From positions 3,528,501 through 3,592,500 of the forward strand of contig JAJGOT010000003.1 in NCBI GenBank assembly GCA_022457155.1: a stretch of 64,000 nucleotides of DNA, written 5' to 3'. Below the pieces are notes generated by a model, which had not been told where the DNA came from, did no database searches, and saw only the letters and a program-made list of their open reading frames with translations. Position 1 is the first letter of the stretch. Each line of letters begins with the position of its first letter. A program made the translations under genes and the position numbers. Of this stretch, positions 23,620-36,979 are shown one piece after another. Source of the DNA: Cladopsammia gracilis. Lineage: Eukaryota; Cnidaria; Anthozoa; Scleractinia; Dendrophylliidae.

Positions 23620-26600
23620 ATCTTCTGTATGTGTAAACACTATAGAGTACAAATTGTCAGTATGAACGTCGATATGAAAGCTATCGATGTTTGTTGTTCT
23701 CCCTAAGAATTTAATCTACTGTATGTGTGAACACTGTAGGGTCAAATTGTCAGTATGAATGTTGATATGAAGGCTATCGATGTTTATTGTTGTCCCTAAG
23801 AAGTTCATCTACTGTATGTGTGAACACCATAGAGTCAAATTGTCAGTATGAACGTTGATATGAAAGCTATCCGGATGTTTGTTGTTTTCCCTAAGAATTT
23901 AATCTTCTGTATGTGTGAACACTATAGAGTACAAATTGTCAGTATGAACGTCGATATGAAAGCTATCGACGTTTGTTGTTGTCCCTAAGAATTTAATCTA
24001 CTCTATACACCTTATTCCAAAATGGCGGCCAATTTATTATTCTTTTATATGCATTTTAATTAGCCCTCTTGTCCTCGTCAGCATGTTCAAAATACAAAGG
24101 AATTTTTAAGCGAAAACGAGACCAAAAGAGCTAATTAAAATGCATATAAAAGAATAATAAATTGGGCGACATTTTGGAATAAGGTGTATGTGTGATCACT
24201 ATAGGGTCAAATTGTCAGTACGAATGTTGATATGAAGGCTATCGATGTTTGTTGTTGTCCCTAAGAAGTTCATCTACAGTATGTGTGAACACTATAGGGT
24301 CCAATTGTCAATATGAAGGTTGATATGAAAGCTATCGATGCTTGTTGTTCTCCCTAAGAATTTAATGTACTGTATGTGTGAACACTATAGGGTGAAATTG
24401 TCAGTATGAACGTTGATATGAATGCTAATCGATGTTTGTTGTTGTCCCTAAGAATTCAATCTACTGTACATGTATGTGTGAACACTATAGAGTCAAAATG
24501 TCAGTATGAACGTTGATATGAATACTATCGATGTTTGTTGTTGTCCAAGAATTTAATCTACTGTATGTGTGAAAACTATAGGGTCAAATTGTCAGTATTG
24601 ACGTTGATATGAAAGCTATCCGGATGTTTGTTGTTGTCCCTAAGAATTTAATCTTCTGTACATGTATGTGTGAACACTATAGAGTACAAATTATCAGTAT
24701 GAACGTCAATATGAAAGCTATCGATGTTTGTTGTTGTCCCTAAGAATTTAATCTACTCTATGTGTGATCACTATAGGGTCAAATTGTCAGTACGAATGTT
24801 GATATGAAGGCTATCGATGTTTGTTGTTGTCCCTAAGAAGTTCATCCACTGTATGTGTGAAGACTATAGGGTCCAATTGTCAATATGAACGTTGATATGA
24901 AAGTTATCGATGCTTGTTGTTCTCCCTACGAATTTGATCTACTGTTTGTGTGTTAACATTATAGTGTAAAATTGTCAGAATGAACGTTGATATGAAAGCT
25001 ATCGATGTTTGTTGTTCTCCCTAAGAATTTAATCTACTGTATGTGTTAACACTATAGGGTCAAATTGTCAGTATGAACGTTGATAGGAAAGCTATCGATG
25101 TTTGTTGTTCTCCCTACGAATTTAATCTACTGTATGTGTGAACACTATAGGGTCAAATTGTCAGTATGAACGTTGATATGAATGCTATCCGGATGTTTCT
25201 TGTTGTCCCTAAGAATTTAATCTACTGTATGTGTTAACACTATAGAGTCAAATTGTCAGTATGAACGTTGATATGAATGCTATCCGGATGTTTGTTGTTG
25301 TCCTTAAGAATATAATCTACTGTATGTAAGATCACTATAGGGTCAAATTGTCAGTATGAATGTTGATATGAAGGCTATCGATGTTTGTTTGTTGTCCCTA
25401 AGAATTTAATCTACTGTTTGTGTGAACACTATAGAGTACAAATTATCAGTATGAACGTCGATATGAAAGCTATGGATGTTTGTTGTTGTCCCTAAGAATT
25501 TAATCTACTCTATGTGTGATCACTATAGGGTCAAATTGTCAGTACGAATGGTGATATGAAGGCTATCGATGTTTGTTGTTGTCCCTAAGAAGTTCATCCA
25601 CTGTATGTGTGCAGACTATAGCGTCCAATTGTCAATATGAACGTTGATATGAAAGTTATCGATGCTTGTTGCTCTCCCTAAGAATTTAATCTACTGTATG
25701 TGTGAACACTATAGGGTCAAATTGATAGGATGAACGATTACATGAATGCTAATCGATGTTTGTTGTTCTCCCTTAGAATTCAATCTACTGTATGTGTGAA
25801 CACTATAGAGTCAAATTGTCAGTATGAACGTTGATATCAATACTATCGATGTTTGTTGTTGTCCAAGAATTTAATCTACTGTATATGTGGACACTATAGG
25901 GTCAAATTGTCAGTATGAACGTTGATATGAAAGCTATCCGGATGTTTGTTGTTCTCCCTACGAATTTAATCTACTGTATGTGTGTTAACATTATAGGGTA
26001 AAATTGTCAGAATGAACGTTGATATGAAAGCTATCGATGTTTGTTGTTCTCCCTAAGAATTTAATCTACTGTATCTGTTAACACTATACGGTCAAATTGT
26101 CAGTATGAACGTTGATAGGAAAGCTATCGATGTTTGTTGTTCTCCCTACGAATTTAATCTACTGTACGTGTGAACACTATAGGGTCAAATTGTCAGTATG
26201 AACGTTGATATGAATGCTATCCGGATATTTGTTGTTGTCCCTAAGAATTTAATCTACTGTATGTGTTAACACTATAGGGTCAAATTGTCAGGATGAACGT
26301 TGACGTGATGCTAATCGATGTTTGTTGTTGTCCCTAAGAAATCAATCTACTGTATGTGTGAACACTATAGAGTCAAATTGTCAGTATGAACGTTGATATG
26401 AATGCTATCCGGATGTTTGTTGTTGTCCTTAAGAATTTAATCTACTGTATGTAAGATCACTATAGGGTCAAATTGTCAGTATGAATGTTGATATGAAGGC
26501 TATCGATGTTTCTTGTTGTCCCTAAGAATTTAATCTACTGTATGTGTGAACACTATAGGGTCAAATTGTCAGGATGAACGTTGACGTGATGCTAATCGAT

Positions 26601-29600
26601 GTTTGTTGTTCTCCCTAAGAATTCAATCTACTGTATGTGTGATCACTATAGAGTCAAATTGTCAGTATGAAAGTTGATATGAATACTATCGATGTTTGTT
26701 GTTGTCCAAGAATTTAATCTACTGATTATGTGAACACTATAGGGTCAAATTGTCAGTATGAACGTTGATATGAAAGCTATCCGGATGTTTGTTGTTCTCC
26801 CTACGAATTGTATGTGTGTTAACAGTATAGGGTAAAATTGTCAGAATGAACGTTGATATGGAAGCTATCGATGTTTGTTGTTCTCCCTAAGAATTTAATC
26901 TACTGTATTTGTGAACACTATAGGGTCAAATTGTCAGTATAAACGTTGATATGAAAACTATCGATGTTTGTTGTTCTCCCGAAGAATTTATTCTACTGTA
27001 TTTGTGAACACTATAGGGTCAAATTGTCAGTATGAACGTTGATATGAAAGCTATCCGGATGTTTGTTGTTCTCCCTAAGAATTTAATCTACTGTATGTGT
27101 GAACACTACAGGGTCAAATTGTCAGTATGAACGTTGATATGAATGCTATCCGGATGTTTGTTGTTGTCCCTAAGAATTTAATCTACTGTATGTGTTAACA
27201 CTATAGGGTCAAATTGTCAGTATGAACGTTGATATGAATGCTATCCGGATGTTTGTTGTTGTCCCTAAGAATTTAATCTACTGTATGTGTGATCACTATA
27301 GGGTCAAATTGTCAGTATGAATGTTGATATGAAGGCTATCGATGTTTGTTGTTGTCCCTAAGAATTTAATCTACTGTATGTGTGATCACTATAGGGTCAA
27401 ATTGACAGTATGAATGTTGATATGAAGGCTGTCGATGTTTGTTGTTGTCCCTAAGAAGTTCATCTACTGTATGTGTGAACACCATAGAGTCAAATTGTCA
27501 GTATGAAGGTTGATATGAATGCTATCCGGATGTTTGTTGTTGTCCCTAAGAATTTAATCTACCCTATGTGTTATCACTATAGGGTCAAATTGTCAGTATG
27601 AATGTTGATATGAGGGCTATCGATGTTTGATGTTGTCCCTAAGAAGTTCATCTACTGTATGTGTAAACACCATAGAGTCAAATTGTCAGTATGAACGTTG
27701 ATATGAATGCTATCCGGATGTTTGTTGTTGTCCCTAAGAATTTAATCTACTCTATGTGTTATCACTATAGGGACAAATTGTCAGTATGAATGTTGATATG
27801 AAGGCTATCGATGTTTGTTCTTGTCCCTAAGAAGTTCATCTACTGTATGTGTGAACACTATAGGGTCATATTGTCAGTATGAACGTTGATATGAATGCTA
27901 ATCGATGCTTGTTGTTGTCCCTAAGAATTCAATCTACTGTTTGTGTGAACACTATAGGGTAAAATTATCAGTATGAAGGTTGATATGAAAGCTATCCGGA
28001 TGTTTGTTGTTCTCCCTAAGAATTTAATCTACTGTATGTGTGTTAACAGTTTAGGGTAAAATTGTCAGTATGAACGTTGATATGAAAGCTATCGATGTTT
28101 GTTGTTCTCCCTAAGAATTAAATCTACTGTATGTGTGAACACTATAGGGTCAAATTGTCAGTATGAACGTTGATATGAAGGCTAATCGATGTTTGTTGTT
28201 GTCCCTAAGAATTCAATCTACTGTTTGTGTGAACACTATAGGGTAAAATTGTCAGTATGAAGGTTGATATGAAAGCTATCCGGATGTTTGTTGTTGTCCC
28301 TAACAATTTAATCTTCTGTATGTGTGAACACTATAGACTACAAATTGTCAGTATGAACGTTGATATAAAAGCTATCGATGTTTGTTGTTCTCCCTAAGAA
28401 TTTAATCTACTGTATGTGTGAACACTATAGGGTCAAATTGTCAGTATGAACGTTGATATGAAAGCTATCCGGATGTTTGTTGTTTTCCCTTAAGAATTTA
28501 ATCTACTGTATGTGTGTTAAAACTATATGGTCAAATTGTGAGAATGAACGTTGATATGAAAGCTATCAATGCTTGTTGTTGTCCCTAAGAATTTAATCTA
28601 CTCTATGTGTGATCACTATAGGGTCAAATTGTCAGTATGAACGTTAATATGAAAGCTATTGATGTTTGTTGTTGTCGCATAATTTACTCTACTGTATGTT
28701 TGAACACTATAGGGTCAAATTGTGAGTATGAATGTAGATATGAAAGCTATCGATGTTTGTTGTTGTCCCTAAGAATTTAATCTACTGTATGTGTGATCAC
28801 TATAGGGTCAAATTGTCAGTATGAACGCTGAGATTTAAGCTATCGATGTTTGATGTTGCCTAAAGAATTTAATCTACTGTATGTGTGAACACTATAGGGT
28901 CAAATTGTCACTATGAACGTTGATATGAAAGCTATAAATGTTTCTTGTTGTCCCTAAGAATTTAATCTACTGTAAGTGTGAACACCGTAGGGTCAAATTG
29001 TCACTATGAAAGTTGATATGAAAGCTATCCATGTTTGTTGTTGTCCCTAACAATTTTATCTAATATTTGTGTGAACACTATAGGGTCAAGTTGTCAGTAT
29101 GAATGTTGATATGAAGGCTATCGATGTTTGTTGTTGTCCCTAAGAATTTAATCTACTGTATGTGTGAACACTATAGGGTCAAATTGTCAGTATGAACGTT
29201 GATATGAAAGCTATCGATATTTGTTGTTGTTCCTAAGAATTTTATCTAATATATGTGTGAACACTATAAGGTCAAGTTGTCAGTATAAATGTTGATATGA
29301 AAGCTATCGATGTTTGTTGTTGTCCCTAAGAATTTAATCTACTGTATATGTGAACACTATAGGGTCAAATTGTCACTATGAACGTTGATATGAAAGCTAT
29401 AAATGTTTCTTGTTGTCCCTAAGAATTTAATCTACTGTATATGTGAACACCGTAGGGTCAAATTGTCACTATGAAAGTTGATATGAAAGGTATCCATGTT
29501 TGTTGTTGTCCCTAAGAATTTAATCTACTGTATGTGTGAACACTATAGGGTCAAATTGTCAGTATGAACGTTGATGTGAAAGCTATCGATATTTGTTGTT

Positions 29601-29791
29601 GTCCCTAACAATTTTATCTAATATATGTGTGAACACTATAAAGTCAAGTTGTCAGTATGAACGTTGATATGAAAGCTATTGATGTTTGTTGTTGTCCCTA
29701 AGAATTTCATCTAATAAATGTAAGGGTCAAGTTGTTAGAATGAACGTTGATATGAAAGCTATCGACGTTTGTTGTTGTCCCTAAGAATTTA
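23620..29791. repeat. 6172-bp higher-order unit of satellite C, copy 1
   Basis: About 64 satellite units plus one MITE. The next 6172 bp repeat it at constant offset: TATAGAGTAC at 23641 matches 29813, the MITE at 24006 matches 30178, and AATTGACAG at 27400 matches 33572. I saw no difference in the stretches compared by eye. Confidence 0.92.
24006..24188. mobile_element. 183-bp MITE in satellite C, copy 1
   Basis: The ends TACACCTTATTCCAAAATG and CATTTTGGAATAAGGTGTA begin inverted repeats of about 58 bp; the next stretch has TTTATTATTCTTTTATATGC. The centre is unique and has no open frame. It sits between CTCTA and TGTGTG of a satellite unit, consistent with insertion at a TA dinucleotide, though the exact duplication is ambiguous. 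This fits a Tc1/mariner-type non-autonomous element. Confidence 0.85.
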
Positions 29792-32700
29792 ATCTTCTGT
29801 ATGTGTAAACACTATAGAGTACAAATTGTCAGTATGAACGTCGATATGAAAGCTATCGATGTTTGTTGTTCTCCCTAAGAATTTAATCTACTGTATGTGT
29901 GAACACTGTAGGGTCAAATTGTCAGTATGAATGTTGATATGAAGGCTATCGATGTTTATTGTTGTCCCTAAGAAGTTCATCTACTGTATGTGTGAACACC
30001 ATAGAGTCAAATTGTCAGTATGAACGTTGATATGAAAGCTATCCGGATGTTTGTTGTTTTCCCTAAGAATTTAATCTTCTGTATGTGTGAACACTATAGA
30101 GTACAAATTGTCAGTATGAACGTCGATATGAAAGCTATCGACGTTTGTTGTTGTCCCTAAGAATTTAATCTACTCTATACACCTTATTCCAAAATGGCGG
30201 CCAATTTATTATTCTTTTATATGCATTTTAATTAGCCCTCTTGTCCTCGTCAGCATGTTCAAAATACAAAGGAATTTTTAAGCGAAAACGAGACCAAAAG
30301 AGCTAATTAAAATGCATATAAAAGAATAATAAATTGGGCGACATTTTGGAATAAGGTGTATGTGTGATCACTATAGGGTCAAATTGTCAGTACGAATGTT
30401 GATATGAAGGCTATCGATGTTTGTTGTTGTCCCTAAGAAGTTCATCTACAGTATGTGTGAACACTATAGGGTCCAATTGTCAATATGAAGGTTGATATGA
30501 AAGCTATCGATGCTTGTTGTTCTCCCTAAGAATTTAATGTACTGTATGTGTGAACACTATAGGGTGAAATTGTCAGTATGAACGTTGATATGAATGCTAA
30601 TCGATGTTTGTTGTTGTCCCTAAGAATTCAATCTACTGTACATGTATGTGTGAACACTATAGAGTCAAAATGTCAGTATGAACGTTGATATGAATACTAT
30701 CGATGTTTGTTGTTGTCCAAGAATTTAATCTACTGTATGTGTGAAAACTATAGGGTCAAATTGTCAGTATTGACGTTGATATGAAAGCTATCCGGATGTT
30801 TGTTGTTGTCCCTAAGAATTTAATCTTCTGTACATGTATGTGTGAACACTATAGAGTACAAATTATCAGTATGAACGTCAATATGAAAGCTATCGATGTT
30901 TGTTGTTGTCCCTAAGAATTTAATCTACTCTATGTGTGATCACTATAGGGTCAAATTGTCAGTACGAATGTTGATATGAAGGCTATCGATGTTTGTTGTT
31001 GTCCCTAAGAAGTTCATCCACTGTATGTGTGAAGACTATAGGGTCCAATTGTCAATATGAACGTTGATATGAAAGTTATCGATGCTTGTTGTTCTCCCTA
31101 CGAATTTGATCTACTGTTTGTGTGTTAACATTATAGTGTAAAATTGTCAGAATGAACGTTGATATGAAAGCTATCGATGTTTGTTGTTCTCCCTAAGAAT
31201 TTAATCTACTGTATGTGTTAACACTATAGGGTCAAATTGTCAGTATGAACGTTGATAGGAAAGCTATCGATGTTTGTTGTTCTCCCTACGAATTTAATCT
31301 ACTGTATGTGTGAACACTATAGGGTCAAATTGTCAGTATGAACGTTGATATGAATGCTATCCGGATGTTTCTTGTTGTCCCTAAGAATTTAATCTACTGT
31401 ATGTGTTAACACTATAGAGTCAAATTGTCAGTATGAACGTTGATATGAATGCTATCCGGATGTTTGTTGTTGTCCTTAAGAATATAATCTACTGTATGTA
31501 AGATCACTATAGGGTCAAATTGTCAGTATGAATGTTGATATGAAGGCTATCGATGTTTGTTTGTTGTCCCTAAGAATTTAATCTACTGTTTGTGTGAACA
31601 CTATAGAGTACAAATTATCAGTATGAACGTCGATATGAAAGCTATGGATGTTTGTTGTTGTCCCTAAGAATTTAATCTACTCTATGTGTGATCACTATAG
31701 GGTCAAATTGTCAGTACGAATGGTGATATGAAGGCTATCGATGTTTGTTGTTGTCCCTAAGAAGTTCATCCACTGTATGTGTGCAGACTATAGCGTCCAA
31801 TTGTCAATATGAACGTTGATATGAAAGTTATCGATGCTTGTTGCTCTCCCTAAGAATTTAATCTACTGTATGTGTGAACACTATAGGGTCAAATTGATAG
31901 GATGAACGATTACATGAATGCTAATCGATGTTTGTTGTTCTCCCTTAGAATTCAATCTACTGTATGTGTGAACACTATAGAGTCAAATTGTCAGTATGAA
32001 CGTTGATATCAATACTATCGATGTTTGTTGTTGTCCAAGAATTTAATCTACTGTATATGTGGACACTATAGGGTCAAATTGTCAGTATGAACGTTGATAT
32101 GAAAGCTATCCGGATGTTTGTTGTTCTCCCTACGAATTTAATCTACTGTATGTGTGTTAACATTATAGGGTAAAATTGTCAGAATGAACGTTGATATGAA
32201 AGCTATCGATGTTTGTTGTTCTCCCTAAGAATTTAATCTACTGTATCTGTTAACACTATACGGTCAAATTGTCAGTATGAACGTTGATAGGAAAGCTATC
32301 GATGTTTGTTGTTCTCCCTACGAATTTAATCTACTGTACGTGTGAACACTATAGGGTCAAATTGTCAGTATGAACGTTGATATGAATGCTATCCGGATAT
32401 TTGTTGTTGTCCCTAAGAATTTAATCTACTGTATGTGTTAACACTATAGGGTCAAATTGTCAGGATGAACGTTGACGTGATGCTAATCGATGTTTGTTGT
32501 TGTCCCTAAGAAATCAATCTACTGTATGTGTGAACACTATAGAGTCAAATTGTCAGTATGAACGTTGATATGAATGCTATCCGGATGTTTGTTGTTGTCC
32601 TTAAGAATTTAATCTACTGTATGTAAGATCACTATAGGGTCAAATTGTCAGTATGAATGTTGATATGAAGGCTATCGATGTTTCTTGTTGTCCCTAAGAA

Positions 32701-35700
32701 TTTAATCTACTGTATGTGTGAACACTATAGGGTCAAATTGTCAGGATGAACGTTGACGTGATGCTAATCGATGTTTGTTGTTCTCCCTAAGAATTCAATC
32801 TACTGTATGTGTGATCACTATAGAGTCAAATTGTCAGTATGAAAGTTGATATGAATACTATCGATGTTTGTTGTTGTCCAAGAATTTAATCTACTGATTA
32901 TGTGAACACTATAGGGTCAAATTGTCAGTATGAACGTTGATATGAAAGCTATCCGGATGTTTGTTGTTCTCCCTACGAATTGTATGTGTGTTAACAGTAT
33001 AGGGTAAAATTGTCAGAATGAACGTTGATATGGAAGCTATCGATGTTTGTTGTTCTCCCTAAGAATTTAATCTACTGTATTTGTGAACACTATAGGGTCA
33101 AATTGTCAGTATAAACGTTGATATGAAAACTATCGATGTTTGTTGTTCTCCCGAAGAATTTATTCTACTGTATTTGTGAACACTATAGGGTCAAATTGTC
33201 AGTATGAACGTTGATATGAAAGCTATCCGGATGTTTGTTGTTCTCCCTAAGAATTTAATCTACTGTATGTGTGAACACTACAGGGTCAAATTGTCAGTAT
33301 GAACGTTGATATGAATGCTATCCGGATGTTTGTTGTTGTCCCTAAGAATTTAATCTACTGTATGTGTTAACACTATAGGGTCAAATTGTCAGTATGAACG
33401 TTGATATGAATGCTATCCGGATGTTTGTTGTTGTCCCTAAGAATTTAATCTACTGTATGTGTGATCACTATAGGGTCAAATTGTCAGTATGAATGTTGAT
33501 ATGAAGGCTATCGATGTTTGTTGTTGTCCCTAAGAATTTAATCTACTGTATGTGTGATCACTATAGGGTCAAATTGACAGTATGAATGTTGATATGAAGG
33601 CTGTCGATGTTTGTTGTTGTCCCTAAGAAGTTCATCTACTGTATGTGTGAACACCATAGAGTCAAATTGTCAGTATGAAGGTTGATATGAATGCTATCCG
33701 GATGTTTGTTGTTGTCCCTAAGAATTTAATCTACCCTATGTGTTATCACTATAGGGTCAAATTGTCAGTATGAATGTTGATATGAGGGCTATCGATGTTT
33801 GATGTTGTCCCTAAGAAGTTCATCTACTGTATGTGTAAACACCATAGAGTCAAATTGTCAGTATGAACGTTGATATGAATGCTATCCGGATGTTTGTTGT
33901 TGTCCCTAAGAATTTAATCTACTCTATGTGTTATCACTATAGGGACAAATTGTCAGTATGAATGTTGATATGAAGGCTATCGATGTTTGTTCTTGTCCCT
34001 AAGAAGTTCATCTACTGTATGTGTGAACACTATAGGGTCATATTGTCAGTATGAACGTTGATATGAATGCTAATCGATGCTTGTTGTTGTCCCTAAGAAT
34101 TCAATCTACTGTTTGTGTGAACACTATAGGGTAAAATTATCAGTATGAAGGTTGATATGAAAGCTATCCGGATGTTTGTTGTTCTCCCTAAGAATTTAAT
34201 CTACTGTATGTGTGTTAACAGTTTAGGGTAAAATTGTCAGTATGAACGTTGATATGAAAGCTATCGATGTTTGTTGTTCTCCCTAAGAATTAAATCTACT
34301 GTATGTGTGAACACTATAGGGTCAAATTGTCAGTATGAACGTTGATATGAAGGCTAATCGATGTTTGTTGTTGTCCCTAAGAATTCAATCTACTGTTTGT
34401 GTGAACACTATAGGGTAAAATTGTCAGTATGAAGGTTGATATGAAAGCTATCCGGATGTTTGTTGTTGTCCCTAACAATTTAATCTTCTGTATGTGTGAA
34501 CACTATAGACTACAAATTGTCAGTATGAACGTTGATATAAAAGCTATCGATGTTTGTTGTTCTCCCTAAGAATTTAATCTACTGTATGTGTGAACACTAT
34601 AGGGTCAAATTGTCAGTATGAACGTTGATATGAAAGCTATCCGGATGTTTGTTGTTTTCCCTTAAGAATTTAATCTACTGTATGTGTGTTAAAACTATAT
34701 GGTCAAATTGTGAGAATGAACGTTGATATGAAAGCTATCAATGCTTGTTGTTGTCCCTAAGAATTTAATCTACTCTATGTGTGATCACTATAGGGTCAAA
34801 TTGTCAGTATGAACGTTAATATGAAAGCTATTGATGTTTGTTGTTGTCGCATAATTTACTCTACTGTATGTTTGAACACTATAGGGTCAAATTGTGAGTA
34901 TGAATGTAGATATGAAAGCTATCGATGTTTGTTGTTGTCCCTAAGAATTTAATCTACTGTATGTGTGATCACTATAGGGTCAAATTGTCAGTATGAACGC
35001 TGAGATTTAAGCTATCGATGTTTGATGTTGCCTAAAGAATTTAATCTACTGTATGTGTGAACACTATAGGGTCAAATTGTCACTATGAACGTTGATATGA
35101 AAGCTATAAATGTTTCTTGTTGTCCCTAAGAATTTAATCTACTGTAAGTGTGAACACCGTAGGGTCAAATTGTCACTATGAAAGTTGATATGAAAGCTAT
35201 CCATGTTTGTTGTTGTCCCTAACAATTTTATCTAATATTTGTGTGAACACTATAGGGTCAAGTTGTCAGTATGAATGTTGATATGAAGGCTATCGATGTT
35301 TGTTGTTGTCCCTAAGAATTTAATCTACTGTATGTGTGAACACTATAGGGTCAAATTGTCAGTATGAACGTTGATATGAAAGCTATCGATATTTGTTGTT
35401 GTTCCTAAGAATTTTATCTAATATATGTGTGAACACTATAAGGTCAAGTTGTCAGTATAAATGTTGATATGAAAGCTATCGATGTTTGTTGTTGTCCCTA
35501 AGAATTTAATCTACTGTATATGTGAACACTATAGGGTCAAATTGTCACTATGAACGTTGATATGAAAGCTATAAATGTTTCTTGTTGTCCCTAAGAATTT
35601 AATCTACTGTATATGTGAACACCGTAGGGTCAAATTGTCACTATGAAAGTTGATATGAAAGGTATCCATGTTTGTTGTTGTCCCTAAGAATTTAATCTAC

Positions 35701-35963
35701 TGTATGTGTGAACACTATAGGGTCAAATTGTCAGTATGAACGTTGATGTGAAAGCTATCGATATTTGTTGTTGTCCCTAACAATTTTATCTAATATATGT
35801 GTGAACACTATAAAGTCAAGTTGTCAGTATGAACGTTGATATGAAAGCTATTGATGTTTGTTGTTGTCCCTAAGAATTTCATCTAATAAATGTAAGGGTC
35901 AAGTTGTTAGAATGAACGTTGATATGAAAGCTATCGACGTTTGTTGTTGTCCCTAAGAATTTA
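29792..35963. repeat. 6172-bp higher-order unit of satellite C, copy 2
   Basis: Head-to-tail copy of 23620-29791. Correspondence is lost at about 35963, where copy 2 continues ATTCTCCATG while copy 1 continued CTTCTGTATG into copy 2. Its right part is duplicated again further along. Confidence 0.92.
30178..30360. mobile_element. 183-bp MITE in satellite C, copy 2
   Basis: Same element in the same satellite context, 6172 bp from copy 1. It arrived by duplication of the array, not by a second insertion. Confidence 0.85.
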
Positions 35964-36979
35964 ATATTCTCCATGTGTGATCACTATAGGGTCAAATTGT
36001 CACTATGAACGTTGATATGAAAGCTATCCATGTTTGTTGTTGTCCCTAAGAATTTAATCTACTGTAAGTGTGAACACTATAGGGACAAATTGTCACTATG
36101 AAAGTTGATGTGAAAGCTATCCATGTTTGTTGTTGGCCCTTAAGAATTTAATCTACTGTAAGTGTGAACACTATAGGGTCAAATTGTCAGGATGAACGTT
36201 GACGTGATGCTAATCGATGTTTGTTGTTGTCCCTAAGAATTCAATCTACTGTATGTGTGAACACTATAGAGTCAAATTATAATTGTCAGTATGAACGTTG
36301 ATATGAATGCTATCCGGATGTTTGTTGTTGTCCTTAAGAATTTAATCTACTGTATGGAAGATCACTATAGGGTCAAATTGTCAGTATGAATGTTGATATG
36401 AAGGCTATCGATGTTTGTTGTTGTCCCTAAGAATTAAATCTACTGTATGTGTGAACACTATAGGGTCAAGTTGTCAGTATAAATGTTGATATGAAAGCTA
36501 TCGATGTTTGCTGTTGTCCCTAAGAATTTAATCTTCTCCATGTGTGATCACTATAGGGTCAAATTGTCACTATGAACGTTGATATGAAAGCTATAAATGT
36601 TTCTTGTTACCCTAAGAATTTAATCTACCGTATGTGTGAAAACTATAGGGTCAAATTATCAGTATGAACGTTGATATGAAAGCTATCAATGTTTGTTGTT
36701 GTCCCTAAGAATTTAATCTACTATATGTGTGATCACTATAGGGTCAAGTGTCAGTATGAACGCTGAGATGAAAGCTATCGATGTTTGATGTTGCCCCAAG
36801 AATTTAATCTACTGTATGTGTGAACACTATAGGGTCAAATTGTCAGTATGAACATTGATATGAAAGCTATCGATATTTGTTGTTGTCCTTAAGAATTTCA
36901 TCTAATATATGTGTGAACACTATAGGGTCAAGATGTCAGTATGAATGTTGATATGAAAGCTATCGATGTTGATGTTGCC

